Made by a program: the position numbers and the translations under genes. A stretch of 64,000 nucleotides of DNA from the NCBI GenBank assembly GCA_019359375.1, contig JAHHHL010000005.1, forward strand, positions 124,001 through 188,000, given 5' to 3'. Below, one piece after another: positions 17,711-26,788 of the stretch. Below the pieces are notes generated by a model, which ran no database searches, was not told the origin of the DNA, and saw nothing but the letters and a program-made list of their open reading frames with translations. Source of the DNA: Lyngbya sp. HA4199-MV5 (GTDB taxonomy: Bacteria; Cyanobacteriota; Cyanobacteriia; Leptolyngbyales; Leptolyngbyaceae). The number at the start of each line of letters is the position of its first letter. The stretch's first letter is position 1.

Positions 17711-18046
17711 TCACTGCAAGCCATAGAGGCTGATAAAAAATAGGAACCCCAAGGCAAGGGCACCGAAAATCAGAATATTCTTTTGTCCCGGCGTTAGGGT
17801 ATTCACACCAAGCCCATACCCCAAATTCTCCTTAAAACCCGATGGTGAGCCTACTTCGCCAATATTAGAGAAACGTGTTTTGGCAGCACCACAAACAGGG
17901 CAGCGCCAGTCATCAGGAACCGCCTCAAACGGAGTTTGCTCTGCGATTTGGCGGCGATCGTCTCCCTTAAGAGGCTCGTAGATGTAGCCACAGGTCTGGC
18001 ATTCGTAACGGTCTAAGGCTGTTGGTTTAGCAGCGTCTGTACTCAT
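17711..18046 (-). CDS. rubA: Membrane-anchored rubredoxin
   Basis: About 111 residues from ATG 18046. The rubredoxin domain carries both iron-binding pairs, CQTCGYIYEP and CPVCGAAKTRF. A linker (SNIGEVGSPSGFKENLGYGL) joins it to a C-terminal membrane helix (ILIFGALALGFLFFISLYGL). RubA is required for PSII (and reported for PSI) assembly, and its position upstream of ycf48-psbEFLJ is the usual one. A start ten codons earlier (18076) is possible, but MSTDAAKPTALDRYEC fits the family better. Confidence 0.95.
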   Translation of the reverse strand: MSTDAAKPTALDRYECQTCGYIYEPLKGDDRRQIAEQTPFEAVPDDWRCPVCGAAKTRFSNIGEVGSPSGFKENLGYGLGVNTLTPGQKNILIFGALALGFLFFISLYGLQ

Positions 18047-18339
18047 TGCTTTGGTGCCAGAGAATGAAGGCAACATAAACTAACGTTCTCAAATCTCAGA
18101 ATTCTGAGATCTCTGTAAACGATTATGACATGAGTGGGAATCGCTTCATCTTGACATTGCAAAAGTAAGGGAATTGGGTAGAAGCGGAGGAGCAGGGAGG
18201 CGAGGGAGGCAGGGGAGGCGAGAGGTTGATCTGGCGGAACAAGGGTGGATAAAGCGCTAAAACTTGTAGAAAGCGCCGCCAACTGTCAGCCAAATTGACT
18301 TCTGACTCCCTTCAACGCTTCTATGAACGTGGATTTATG

Positions 18340-18445
18340 AAGGTGTCATTCTGTGCGTGAGGGCGTGGGACATGCGGTAGAAAGTCCTCGTCTTCGCCCA
18401 GAGACATCTGCTGCATACCGCGCCCTTACAGCTAAAAGGCTGAGG
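18340..18445. ncRNA. Candidate structured RNA upstream of ndhC
   Basis: Outside any gene. CTGT..TGAGGGCG (about 18351-18366) can pair with CGCCCTTACAG (about 18421-18431), and inside it ATGCGGTAG (about 18373-18381) with CTGCTGCAT (about 18409-18417) through nine pairs including two G-U. The enclosed loop can form a smaller GTCT/AGAC stem. The sequence is more complex than the surrounding heptamer repeats. Strand, ends and expression are unknown; I do not match it to a named RNA family. Confidence 0.25.
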
Positions 18446-18484
18446 TGAACGAAGTTATTTAATTCCCATTCCTATCTTCTGCTT

Positions 18485-18660
18485 TGCACGCGGAGCTAGA
18501 AACGCTGCCTTCTGCCTCCTGCCCTCTGCCTTTTTCTAACAACTAACAACTAAAAACTTCCTTGCCTTCTGCCTTCTGCCTTCTGCCTTCTGCCTTTTGC
18601 TAACAACCAACAACCAAAAACTAAAAACTTTTCTTGCCTTCTGCCTCCTGCCTCCTGACC
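18485..18660. repeat. Heptamer repeats (CTTCTGC, AACTAAC)
   Basis: Tracts of CCTTCTG/CCTCCTG (about 18508-18535, 18560-18600, 18635-18658) alternate with AACAACTA/AACCAACA tracts. All have period 7. They fill much of the 740-bp space between rubA and ndhC. Confidence 0.85.
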
Positions 18661-18782
18661 GCTCTTATCTATAGAGTCCAGCGGGGCTTTTCGATACATC
18701 TTGAGCAACCCTGACCCTATAATATGAAGGCAAGTAACGTAAACGTTTATCAGTCATCCAAAGAGCCTGAGGGGTATTGCTC

Positions 18783-19145
18783 GTGTTTGTCCTCAGTGGT
18801 TATGAGTATCTGCTTGGTTTTCTTCTGGTCTGTAGTTTGGTGCCACTTTTAGCGTTAACCGCGTCTAAGCTGGTGCGCCCCAGTCGTCGAGGACCAGAGC
18901 GCCGCACAACCTATGAATCTGGCATGGAGCCGATCGGGGGTGCCTGGATTCAGTTCAACATTCGCTACTATATGTTTGCGCTGGTCTACGTCATTTTTGA
19001 TGTAGAAACCGTGTTCCTCTATCCGTGGGCAGTGGCATTCAATCAGCTAGGCTTACTAGCCTTTATCGAAGCGCTGATTTTTGTGGGCATCCTGATTATT
19101 GGTCTTGTGTACGCGTGGCGCAAAGGAGCACTGGAATGGTCATGA
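18783..19145 (+). CDS. ndhC: NAD(P)H-quinone oxidoreductase subunit 3
   Basis: 120 residues with three membrane helices. The family signature [23 protein letters not shown] follows the first helix, and [15 protein letters not shown] is intact. The start is GTG at 18783 ([12 protein letters not shown]), which matches NdhC of other cyanobacteria; a TTG two codons earlier is less likely. It is part of the NDH-1 membrane arm for cyclic electron flow and respiration. It is first of ndhC-ndhK-ndhJ and overlaps ndhK by four bases. Confidence 0.97.
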   Translation: MFVLSGYEYLLGFLLVCSLVPLLALTASKLVRPSRRGPERRTTYESGMEPIGGAWIQFNIRYYMFALVYVIFDVETVFLYPWAVAFNQLGLLAFIEALIFVGILIIGLVYAWRKGALEWS

Positions 19146-19879
19146 ATCCGAATGGGTTGACAAAAGGTGGTGTCGGAGCGTCTGAGGTGATTCTCAATCC
19201 GATCGAACGCCCCCAAGTCACCCACGATCTATCTGAAAATGTGGTGTTGACCACGGTGGATGATCTCTACAACTGGGCGCGGCTGTCGAGCTTGTGGCCC
19301 ATGCTCTACGGCACGGCTTGCTGTTTTATTGAGTTTGCCGCGCTGATTGGTTCACGCTTTGACTTTGACCGCTTTGGATTGGTACCGCGATCGTCTCCTC
19401 GTCAGGCAGATTTGATCATCACGGCTGGGACGGTCACGATGAAAATGGCTCCAGCGCTGGTGCGCCTGTATGAACAAATGCCCGATCCCAAGTATGTGAT
19501 TGCGATGGGAGCTTGCACCATTACAGGCGGGATGTTTAGCGTTGATTCGCCAACCGCTGTTCGTGGAGTCGATAAGCTGATTCCGGTTGACGTTTATCTG
19601 CCAGGGTGCCCCCCCCGACCTGAAGCGATTATTGATGCCATCATCAAGCTACGGAAGAAGATTTCTAACGAGTCAATTCAAGAGCGGGGCGATTTGCGCC
19701 AGGTGCATCGTTACTACAGCACCACCCACACCATGAAAGCGGTAGAGCCGATTCTGACCGGGAAGTACCTTCAGGCAGAAACGCGAGAAGCACCACCGAA
19801 AGAGCTACAGGAAGCAATGGGTTTGCCTGTACCACCCGCACTGAAAGCTGCTGAGAAGGAGGGTCTCGATCGTGCCTGA
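19142..19879 (+). CDS. ndhK: NAD(P)H-quinone oxidoreductase subunit K
   Basis: 245 residues from ATG 19142, which overlaps the ndhC stop (ATGA); ATG 19136 is an alternative. The protein carries the N2 4Fe-4S cluster: the tandem Cys pair in [12 protein letters not shown], Cys in MGACTITGG and Cys in [10 protein letters not shown] are all present. N2 is the last cluster before quinone. The gene is translationally coupled to its neighbours. Confidence 0.97.
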   Translation: MNPNGLTKGGVGASEVILNPIERPQVTHDLSENVVLTTVDDLYNWARLSSLWPMLYGTACCFIEFAALIGSRFDFDRFGLVPRSSPRQADLIITAGTVTMKMAPALVRLYEQMPDPKYVIAMGACTITGGMFSVDSPTAVRGVDKLIPVDVYLPGCPPRPEAIIDAIIKLRKKISNESIQERGDLRQVHRYYSTTHTMKAVEPILTGKYLQAETREAPPKELQEAMGLPVPPALKAAEKEGLDRA

Positions 19880-20432
19880 AGAAGAGTCAAAAGCAGCCCC
19901 AGCAGGCGATGAATCTGCTGCCCTTGCCCCACCCGTTGAGGCTGTACCTGTAGAAGCAGCGGGTACGGTTTCCAAGTGGCTCACCCAAAACGGGTTTGAG
20001 CATGAATCGCTGGGCGCAGATGCCTCCGGTGTGGAGCTGCTCAAAGTGGAGCCAGAGGTCTTGGTGCCCTTTGCTACGGCGCTCTATGCTTATGGGTTTA
20101 ACTATCTGCAATGCCAGGGAGCTTACGATATGGGACCTGGCGATCAGTTGGTGAGCTTTTACCATCTGATTAAATTGGGGGACAATGCCGATCGTCCGGC
20201 GGAAGTTCGCTTGAAGGTCTTTTTGCCGCGCGAAAATCCTCGCGTTCAGTCAGTGTACTGGATCTGGAAGACGGCAGATTGGCAGGAGCGCGAATCCTAC
20301 GACATGTACGGCATTATCTACGAAGGGCACCCGAATCTGAAGCGCATTCTCATGCCAGAAGATTGGGTGGGCTGGCCTTTGCGGAAAGACTACATCTCGC
20401 CTGATTTCTACGAATTGCAGGATGCCTATTAA
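19872..20432 (+). CDS. ndhJ: NAD(P)H-quinone oxidoreductase subunit J
   Basis: 186 residues starting at a GTG that overlaps the ndhK end by eight bases. The first 30 residues are an Ala/Pro/Glu-rich leader. The conserved 30-kDa-subunit core follows, with [27 protein letters not shown] near the C-terminus as the family signature. It is a hydrophilic-arm subunit of NDH-1. The order ndhC-K-J with overlaps is the standard cyanobacterial operon. Confidence 0.96.
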   Translation: MPEEESKAAPAGDESAALAPPVEAVPVEAAGTVSKWLTQNGFEHESLGADASGVELLKVEPEVLVPFATALYAYGFNYLQCQGAYDMGPGDQLVSFYHLIKLGDNADRPAEVRLKVFLPRENPRVQSVYWIWKTADWQERESYDMYGIIYEGHPNLKRILMPEDWVGWPLRKDYISPDFYELQDAY

Positions 20433-20575
20433 GTAGACACCTCAGCGTAACGGCAACTGTTTGGGCAGCAATTTTGCCTGTGGAAGCATTCCACTTCTAT
20501 AGCGAAGCCTCTCAGCCCTCACCCTGTGGTGTGGAGGATGGTGAATGCAAATGAAAACGGCTGTATGTCAGATGT

Positions 20576-20959
20576 ATGTCAGATCAACCTGCACCAGAAA
20601 TAGAATTGCTCTATGCGGCGTTTGCAGCCTTTAATGCGCGAGACATTGACGCTGCTCTTGCCCTGATGACTCCAGGCGTGGCATGGCCGAGAGCATTCAA
20701 AGGTGGTTCTGTCTATGGACCTGAAGCCGTTCGCGCTTACTGGACGGAGCAATGGAGTGAGATCAATCCGCACGTTGACCCGGTTTCCTTTTACTTAGAA
20801 GAAACCGGGCGCATTCTGGTCGATGTGCATCTGGTTGTGCGTGACCCGGCTGGAGCAGTTCTGGTCGATGAGCATGTGGGTCATCGATTCACCTTTGAGC
20901 ACGGCTTAATTCAAGCGATGGAAGTCTGTTCACCACCGTCGTCTATCTCAGAGTCCTAA
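20576..20959 (+). CDS. NTF2-like (SnoaL-type) protein
   Basis: 127 residues with the cone-shaped NTF2-like fold pattern. The N-terminal helices LYAAFAAFNARDIDAALALM are followed by TPGVAWPRAFKGG and YGPEAVRAYWTEQW, then beta strands ending HRFTFEHGLIQAMEV. Members range from isomerases to simple ligand binders, and the substrate here cannot be assigned. It stands 140 bp downstream of ndhJ on the same strand, with a weak ribosome-binding site. Confidence 0.75.
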   Translation: MSDQPAPEIELLYAAFAAFNARDIDAALALMTPGVAWPRAFKGGSVYGPEAVRAYWTEQWSEINPHVDPVSFYLEETGRILVDVHLVVRDPAGAVLVDEHVGHRFTFEHGLIQAMEVCSPPSSISES

Positions 20960-21076
20960 CCAGTTCAAACTGCTCTGCCATAACAGCGATTCCTGTGACG
21001 AAAATCAACTGGAGTCGGGCGATCGTTGCCAGCAAACGTTCCAAGGTTCACATCAGCCGATGACCTGACCCATGAT

Positions 21077-22483
21077 CTAGTTTGTGGCTTGCGACGATCG
21101 ACCCTGTTTCCAATCTTGACCGATTTGAATGGTGACATCGGAATCCAGGTCGCCTGTGCTTTCGATCCGCACTTCACCAAAACCGAGCGATTGACGAATG
21201 GCTTCAGCACCTTTGACATCGCCCTGCTGTGCCACGATGCGGGTCACATTGAGTGGTTCACGCTTTGGTTCTGCAACGCTGACATTGTTATAGCCGCCCT
21301 GCTTGAGCTTGTTCATCACGGCTGGCGTGGCGTTGCTTTGGCGGGTGCTGTCTTGAATAACGACCCGCACAGCGTCGGCGAATGAATCGTCTGCTGATAC
21401 CGTACCAAAGTCAAAGTGGCGCGCCATCATGGTTTGAATGCGCTGCACACTGGGAAGCCAATAGCTTACCCCGTTAAACTCATGGGGCTGACTGAAACTC
21501 CCTGGCACCATGAGCATCTGCACCTGCGAACGGTTGGTACGCGCCGCAAAGCCAACCAGCGCGACGAGTTCTTCCACACTCAGGTTGGTGTCGATATGCG
21601 ACTGAACGATCGACAAAATCTTGGGTAAGCGCACCAGGGTTGCCGGGTTAAGCGTCTGCTCCATGAGCGATCGCATGACCATTTGCTGCCGCTGAATGCG
21701 ACCAATATCACCATACTCGTCATGGCGAAACCGAAGGAGTTGGAGGACTTGATCACCATTCAGGTGTTGCTGACCCGCTTTCAGATTGACGTAAAGGTGC
21801 TGGCTTTCATCCTTGTATTTCATGTCTTTTGGCACAAAGACCGTCACGCCACCCAGCGCATCCACGAGGGCTTGCACTCCCTGTACGTTGATGGATACGT
21901 AGCGATCGACCCCAACGCCACCCAGCAGTTCACTGGTTGCTTTGGCGCTTAAGGCAGGACCCCCATCGACGTTGGCTTCATTGATTTTGGTGATGCCATA
22001 CCCTGGCACGGCGGTGCGAGTATCTCTGGGAATGGAAAGCGCCACCAGCTTTTTCGCTTCGGGGTTGAACCGCAGCAGCAGCATGGTGTCGGTCAGTCCG
22101 TCAAAAGAGTTCACCAACGCCTGATAGCGCAGTTTCTTCAAGTTGGCAGGCGGGTTCTGTACGTCAGTGGTCAGCACTTTGAGTCCCAGCACCAAAATGT
22201 TCACCGGGCGGGTTAATTCAGGCAGTTGCAGGCTGTTGTTTTTCGAGATGCTTTCGCTTTTAGAAAAGACCGATGCCTGTTCAGGACTCAGCTTACGCTG
22301 CATGAGGGGCGTACTGGCAAACGACATCGCCAACAGTGCGCCTGCGGTCGCTGATAGCAACGCCACTCCCGCCAATCCGCTCATCAACCACAGCCAGCGG
22401 TGTCCTTTCTGTTTTGGCACCTTTCTCAGCACTGCCTTTGGTTTCCGCGTTGCCTGCGGAGGACGTTGATTTGAACCGTTCAC
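21077..22483 (-). CDS. LCP (LytR-CpsA-Psr) family cell-wall glycopolymer transferase
   Basis: 468 residues with a basic N-terminus (KPKAVLRKVPKQKGHRW), one membrane helix (WLMSGLAGVALLSATAGALL, about residues 31-52) and then the periplasmic LCP domain. Its hallmark arginines and aspartates appear in VALSIPRDTRTAVPGYG KIN, DALGGVTVFVP and GDQVLQLLRFRHDEYGDIGR QRQQ. LCP enzymes attach polyprenyl-linked glycopolymers to the cell wall. The last 90 or so residues form a LytR_C domain (NKLKQGGYNNVSVAEP). The GTG at 22483 has AGAAG upstream. The gene is monocistronic. Confidence 0.92.
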   Translation of the reverse strand: MNGSNQRPPQATRKPKAVLRKVPKQKGHRWLWLMSGLAGVALLSATAGALLAMSFASTPLMQRKLSPEQASVFSKSESISKNNSLQLPELTRPVNILVLGLKVLTTDVQNPPANLKKLRYQALVNSFDGLTDTMLLLRFNPEAKKLVALSIPRDTRTAVPGYGITKINEANVDGGPALSAKATSELLGGVGVDRYVSINVQGVQALVDALGGVTVFVPKDMKYKDESQHLYVNLKAGQQHLNGDQVLQLLRFRHDEYGDIGRIQRQQMVMRSLMEQTLNPATLVRLPKILSIVQSHIDTNLSVEELVALVGFAARTNRSQVQMLMVPGSFSQPHEFNGVSYWLPSVQRIQTMMARHFDFGTVSADDSFADAVRVVIQDSTRQSNATPAVMNKLKQGGYNNVSVAEPKREPLNVTRIVAQQGDVKGAEAIRQSLGFGEVRIESTGDLDSDVTIQIGQDWKQGRSSQATN

Positions 22484-22816
22484 TGATTTCTTCTACCCCA
22501 CACAACGTATTAGGACTGCTGAAACGGCGGCATGGCTGCAACAGTAGACTGCATCACTAGACTGCATCACTTCGGCAAGCGAACGGTGCAGCTATAAAAA
22601 ATGATAGCTCTACTGAGAGAGACCCTGTTGCGATGCCTGCCCAGCCTTTGCCGCTTTCGATGCAACCCTAGCAGCAGCATGGTAGCAATAATTCCCGCGA
22701 TCGGCTGCAAAGGTTCAATAATCATATGCGAACCATCCAAAATTAGAACGGTCAACATCTGCCTTTCGGTAGGTTGTCTACCATCCAAGCGCCGTTCACA
22801 ACCCGATCGTCCGTGA
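22484..22816. other. Spacer without recognisable gene
   Basis: About 330 bp between the LCP gene and cupS. Short frames exist on both strands, but their products look random. A direct duplication of GACTGCATCACT (about 22547 and 22561) is the only repeat noticed. Confidence 0.45.
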
Positions 22817-23218
22817 TCAACCCATCAAAATGACGTTATCAATCACATGAATCACGCCATTATCCGCTTCAATATCCGCTGCAACCACGGTGGCATTTTT
22901 AACCTCAAACCCGTCAGTGGTGTTAATGCGAATCGGTGAACCCTCCACGGATGTAAGCGAGTTCACATTTTTCAGGTCAGCCTGCTTGAGCTTTCCAGAT
23001 ACAACGTGAAAGGTCAGAATGCGGGAAAGCTGCGGAATATTTTGCACCAGGGTTTGTATGGTTCCAGGCGGTAGTTTGGCAAACGCCTCATCCGTAGGCG
23101 CAAACACCGTAAATGGACCAGGGCTGCGTAACACATCCACTAAGCCAGCCGCCTGTACCGCTGTAACAAGCGTTTTGAAGGAACCAGAGTTGACGGCAAT
23201 ATCAACGATGTCGGGCAT
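22817..23218 (-). CDS. cupS: CupS-like fasciclin-domain protein of the CO2-uptake NDH-1MS complex
   Basis: 133 residues consisting of one fasciclin (FAS1) domain: [20 protein letters not shown], then the H1-type motif [17 protein letters not shown], and the H2 region [13 protein letters not shown]. No signal peptide is present, so it is cytoplasmic. It lies downstream of ndhF3-ndhD3-cupA on the same strand, exactly where cupS is found in the inducible CO2-uptake operon. CupS is a FAS1-like small subunit of that complex. ATG 23218 is chosen; the frame continues 30 codons upstream, but only through heptamer-repeat sequence. Confidence 0.85.
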   Translation of the reverse strand: MPDIVDIAVNSGSFKTLVTAVQAAGLVDVLRSPGPFTVFAPTDEAFAKLPPGTIQTLVQNIPQLSRILTFHVVSGKLKQADLKNVNSLTSVEGSPIRINTTDGFEVKNATVVAADIEADNGVIHVIDNVILMG

Positions 23219-23219
23219 G

Positions 23220-23465
23220 GGAGTAGGGGGGGTGAGGGTGTGGGGTGTGGGGTGTAGGGTGTAGGGTGCGGGGAAAGATAAAGGGGGAAGGATAAAGGCT
23301 AAAGGCAAGAGAGTTTTTGGTTTTTAGTTTTTGGTTTTTAGAAGGAGTCAGGAACAGCTCAGGCACTAACGACTAACAACTAACAACTCTTAAGAAGCTG
23401 ACCGCTGAGCGCTAAATCAACTCCTCACTCCTCACTCCTCTCTCCTCACCCCTCACTCCTCTCCC
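23220..23465. repeat. Heptamer repeats between cupA and cupS
   Basis: Tracts of GGGTGTGG/GGGTGTAG (about 23235-23270), TTTTTGG/TTTTTAG (about 23312-23340), CTAACAA (about 23368-23388) and CTCACTC (about 23415-23460), all with period 7. They make the 250-bp cupA-cupS spacer unusually long for an operon. Confidence 0.85.
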
Positions 23466-23468
23466 CAG

Positions 23469-24761
23469 CTACCGATAGTCCTGCTGCTGAATATTACGCA
23501 GCCGTGCTTCGGGTCGTTTGAAGCGATCGAGTTGTGCCTCAAAGAAGGCTCGGTTTGCCTGGAGATGTTTAGGGTTGGGGTCGTCAAGGGGGTAGAGGAG
23601 TGCGGTGCGTAGTGCCTGGATGACGGCGGAGGTGACGCAGTACATCGATCGCTGAAAGCTAACGCCCAATTGGATGAGCATGTCATCTTCGCCGCGACAG
23701 TGCTTGCCGTAATAGTCCACCAGGTAGGGCGGTAAGAAGTGCAGCATATCCTGCATTAACAGGGTGGGTGGAATGCCTGCCGTGCCGACGGGAAACACAT
23801 CTGCGTAAAGAATGCCAAAGTGAAAGTCCTTCTGCTCTTCAGGGACTTGCTTTGCCTGTGCGTTGTAAGATTTGGTGCCCCGGAAGGGTGAGGTGCGGTA
23901 GAAAACGGCTTCTACATACGGTAATGCCGCTTCGTAGAGCCACATAAACCCTTTCGACTTGGGAATAATTTCGTAGCGCTCGCCTCGAATGTAAACGTGG
24001 TGGTAAATGGGACGACCCGCGATCGCAAAAATGCCGTTCACCAGGAAATTCATGGCATCGGGCACGCTCGCTATTTTGCCTTCATCGTACAAATCCGACA
24101 TCTCGAAAAAGACTGGAGCCATAATTTCCCAAAACAGCCCCAGGTTAGAGTAGTACGACATCTGGCGGCACTGCTCCAGAAACAAATCGGGAAACAGCTT
24201 GTACAGACCCAACATCGCCGGATTGCCTTTGAAGTAGGCTTTGATTGCGCGATCGGCGTTCGCCTTATATTCATCACTGTCCAGGTAGGGGTCAAACTGC
24301 CCACCCATACCCCGATGCCACAGCATCGCCCGCATACACTCTTCGGCAAACTCCATGTTGATGCGATCGTGCCAGAGGTGATGGAACAAGCGGGGCATTT
24401 TAATGGTTTCCCCTTTCTCCATAAACGCCAGCAGCTCAGGATGTGCCGTTGCCTGTCCTCGCCAGATCCGTAGATCGGCATCATCGCCTGCGTAATGGTT
24501 GTGCAGGTCTAAATACTCCTTGGGCAGAAAGTATTTGAAAAACGGCAGTGGATTCAGAAACTCTCGCTCTGCAATGTAGAGCAAATCGCGCCAGTAAAAA
24601 TCCATCGGCACCGCATACGCCTTGTACAACCCAATGATTTGCATCAGGTTCTCTGGCGTATCTGGCAACATCGCACCACCCGCTTCCAGGCGATGCACAA
24701 CATCAGCAAACTCATGCTGAGACGGAGGGAGAATAGTTTTAGTAGGGGTTGCAGTGGTCAT
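23469..24761 (-). CDS. cupA: CO2 hydration protein CupA (ChpY/ChpX family)
   Basis: 430 residues from ATG 24761 (MTTATPTKTILPPSQHEF). This is a full-length Cup protein: LLYIAEREFLNPLPFFKYFL, HHLWHDRINMEFAEECMRAM and FHFGILYADVFPVGTAGIPP mark the family. CupA binds the distal end of the NDH-1MS membrane arm and converts CO2 to bicarbonate vectorially with a zinc site, as part of the carbon-concentrating mechanism. Pairing with a FAS1 gene favours CupA rather than CupB. The frame is open 94 codons further upstream through a 21-bp minisatellite to a TTG at 25043; I regard that extension as untranslated or optional. Confidence 0.93.
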   Translation of the reverse strand: MTTATPTKTILPPSQHEFADVVHRLEAGGAMLPDTPENLMQIIGLYKAYAVPMDFYWRDLLYIAEREFLNPLPFFKYFLPKEYLDLHNHYAGDDADLRIWRGQATAHPELLAFMEKGETIKMPRLFHHLWHDRINMEFAEECMRAMLWHRGMGGQFDPYLDSDEYKANADRAIKAYFKGNPAMLGLYKLFPDLFLEQCRQMSYYSNLGLFWEIMAPVFFEMSDLYDEGKIASVPDAMNFLVNGIFAIAGRPIYHHVYIRGERYEIIPKSKGFMWLYEAALPYVEAVFYRTSPFRGTKSYNAQAKQVPEEQKDFHFGILYADVFPVGTAGIPPTLLMQDMLHFLPPYLVDYYGKHCRGEDDMLIQLGVSFQRSMYCVTSAVIQALRTALLYPLDDPNPKHLQANRAFFEAQLDRFKRPEARLRNIQQQDYR

Positions 24762-24844
24762 GGTAGAAAAAGTTTTGAGTTTTAAGTTTTGTTCGCGAAG
24801 TGTCTCCGGAGATATTTCGAGTTTTGAGCCTGGAATATTGAAGT

Positions 24845-25113
24845 CTGAACTCGGAGTATGGCGCTTGGAACTCGAAAGGTTGAGCTTGGAACTCGAAAGA
24901 TTGAGCTTGGAGGTCGGAAGGACGTACCTGGAGGTTGAAGCATCACGCTTGGAACTCGGAGTATCGAGCTTTAAGGTCGAACGGTTGAGGTTAGAACTCG
25001 GAGCATCGAGCTTTGAGGTTGGAGTGTCGAGCTTTGAGGTCAAAAGGTTGCGCTTGGAGCCCGGAGCACCGAGCTTAGAGGTCGGAGTGTCGAGCTTGGA
25101 ACTCGGAGTATCA
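24845..25113. repeat. 21-bp minisatellite, about 12-13 units
   Basis: Units resemble TTGGAACTCGGAGTATCGAGC with substitutions but almost no length change. Because 21 is a multiple of three and the unit lacks stops, the tract is open on both strands. On the minus strand it is in frame with cupA, reading as 7-residue units such as SSKLNLS and SKLDTPT. It occupies the ndhD3-cupA spacer. Confidence 0.9.
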
Positions 25114-25139
25114 TGTCTGACCTTGAAAGCGCTGATTCT

Positions 25140-25228
25140 ATTTCACGCATTCTTCAGCCTTCAGCCTTTAGCCTTTAGCCTTTCCTACTCCCCACTCTCT
25201 ACTCCCCACTCCCTACTCCCTACTCCCA
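25140..25228. repeat. Heptamer repeats reaching into the ndhD3 3' end
   Basis: CCTTTAG (about 25163-25185) followed by CTACTCCC/CCACTCT (about 25187-25228). The second tract encodes the last 14 or so residues of NdhD3 (GVGSREWGVESGE), so the annotated C-terminus is repeat-derived. Confidence 0.8.
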
Positions 25229-26717
25229 TTGCCGCTTGATCTCCCATCGCCACTTGCTGACCACTACTGATGGGCAACGCTGCCACCAGTGCCGTCGTCG
25301 TTGGCTCACTCCAGCGCAGCAGCCAGGATGGTTGTACACCCAGAAAAATAATAAGGGCGACTAACACGAGAGCGGGAGTTTGCTCTGCCCAGGTCACATT
25401 TGGATAGTAGGCAGTCGCGTTGTCGAGTTTGCCGAAGCAGGTGCGGTTGAGCAAAATGACGAAATAAACAGCAGTCAACCCGCTTGCGATGATGCACAGC
25501 AGCGTGGGAATGGGGAAGACGGGAAAGCTGCCCTGGAAAACCAAAAATTCTGCAATGAAGCCAACCAGACCCGGAATGCCAGCGCTTGCCATGCCAGCCA
25601 GAATGAGCAAAGCACTGGTTAGCGGCAACCCACGAATGGGATTCAACAAGCCATTGAGCTTGTCCAGTTCACGGGTGCCTACCTTCGCCTCGATGACCCC
25701 GACCAGGTAGAACAGCATTGCCAGAATCAAGCCGTGGCTGACCATCTGACCGATCGCACCCAGCAAACTCAACGGTGTTCCCGCAGCACAGGCAACCAAC
25801 ACATAGCCCATATGCCCGATCGAGCTATAGGCAACCATGCGCTTGATGTCTTTTTGAGAAATCGCGGTGAGAGAGCCGTACATCACAGTGACAACGCCGA
25901 CGATCGCCAACCCCGGCGACACCAGCGACCAGGTTTCTGGAAACAACTGCAAGCCAAACCGCACAATGCCGTAGGTGCCCAACTTTGCCAGAATACCACC
26001 CAGCAGAATCGCCACGGGTGGAGAAGCTTCCACATAGGCATCGGGCAACCAGGTGTGTAGGGGAATGAGCGGCGTTTTGATGGCAAATCCAATGAGTAGG
26101 ATGGTGAGCAGAATGAGTTGGGCTTTGAGCGGCAAATCCTGCGTATGAATCGCGCCATAGTCAAAGCTGGATGCACCGCTGAGCCAGGTCAAGCCCAGGA
26201 AGCCAACCAAAATCAATACGCCCGAAACGGCAGTGTAGATGAGGAACTTCATCGCCGCGTAGTCTCGCTTGCTACCACCCCAGATGGCGATCATCAAGTA
26301 AAGCGGAATCAGTTCAACCTCATAGAACAGCACAAACAGAAGCAAATTCTGCGCCAGGAATGCGCCCGCAATGCCGCCACAAACTAGCAGGGTCAGCGCA
26401 TAGAACAAGCGCGATCGCTCTATCTTCTGACTGCTGCCATAAACCACAATCCAGATCAGCAAACTATTCAGCGCCACCAACGGTAGCGACAGACCATCTA
26501 CGCCCAAACGGTAGGTCAACCCCAGCGAGTCCAGCCAGGAAAGCGACTCCTGCATCTGAAACCCAACCTGACTGAGATCGAACTGAGCCATCAAAAACAG
26601 TGTCCAGAGCAGATTCAGGCTGGCGATCGCCAACGCCACCAACCGCGATCGAGCTTCGGGAAGAACACAAAGCGCCAACGCACCAGCAATGGGGAGCCAA
26701 ATGAGGGTACTGAGCAT
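25185..26717 (-). CDS. ndhD3: NAD(P)H-quinone oxidoreductase subunit 4, CO2-uptake type (NdhD3)
   Basis: 510 residues, about 14 membrane helices, antiporter-like NDH-1 subunit. Conserved features include the charged helix residues in LLFVLFYEVELIPLYLMI, Lys in GFAIKTPLIPLHTWLPDAYVEASPP and the broken-helix motif in YSSIGHMGYV. ATG 26717 starts the family-typical MLSTLIWLPIAGAL; the longer frame upstream reads through a palindrome and repeats. Paired with ndhF3-type and cup genes, it belongs to NDH-1MS rather than the respiratory complex. The C-terminal tail after about residue 490 comes from a heptamer tract. Confidence 0.93.
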   Translation of the reverse strand: MLSTLIWLPIAGALALCVLPEARSRLVALAIASLNLLWTLFLMAQFDLSQVGFQMQESLSWLDSLGLTYRLGVDGLSLPLVALNSLLIWIVVYGSSQKIERSRLFYALTLLVCGGIAGAFLAQNLLLFVLFYEVELIPLYLMIAIWGGSKRDYAAMKFLIYTAVSGVLILVGFLGLTWLSGASSFDYGAIHTQDLPLKAQLILLTILLIGFAIKTPLIPLHTWLPDAYVEASPPVAILLGGILAKLGTYGIVRFGLQLFPETWSLVSPGLAIVGVVTVMYGSLTAISQKDIKRMVAYSSIGHMGYVLVACAAGTPLSLLGAIGQMVSHGLILAMLFYLVGVIEAKVGTRELDKLNGLLNPIRGLPLTSALLILAGMASAGIPGLVGFIAEFLVFQGSFPVFPIPTLLCIIASGLTAVYFVILLNRTCFGKLDNATAYYPNVTWAEQTPALVLVALIIFLGVQPSWLLRWSEPTTTALVAALPISSGQQVAMGDQAAMGVGSREWGVESGE

Positions 26718-26756
26718 GGGAGGTAAGGGGTGAGGGATGAGGGATGAAAGATTACT

Positions 26757-26788
26757 TTGTAGGGACGTTACATGTAACGTCCCTACAA
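26757..26788. repeat. Perfect 32-bp palindrome
   Basis: Half-site TTGTAGGGACGTTACA followed by its exact inverse. It sits in the ndhF3-ndhD3 spacer, and its left part (on the minus strand) contains the TAG stop codon of ndhF3. The same core occurs imperfectly inside the 87-bp repeats at 10672 and 29042, so it is a family of mobile palindromes rather than a one-off terminator. Confidence 0.9.

Noticed and set aside
22567-22816. Two opposing 70-codon frames between the LCP gene and cupS
   Set aside because: Neither has a ribosome-binding site or a plausible product.
24762-25043. N-terminal extension of CupA through the 21-bp repeats
   Set aside because: No ATG or GTG with a ribosome-binding site; it would need a TTG inside the repeats, and the family-typical start is ATG 24761.
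24754-25239. 161-codon plus-strand frame across the minisatellite
   Set aside because: The frame exists only because the 21-bp unit lacks stops; the product is a monotonous LELG/SSFEV repeat antisense to the operon spacer.
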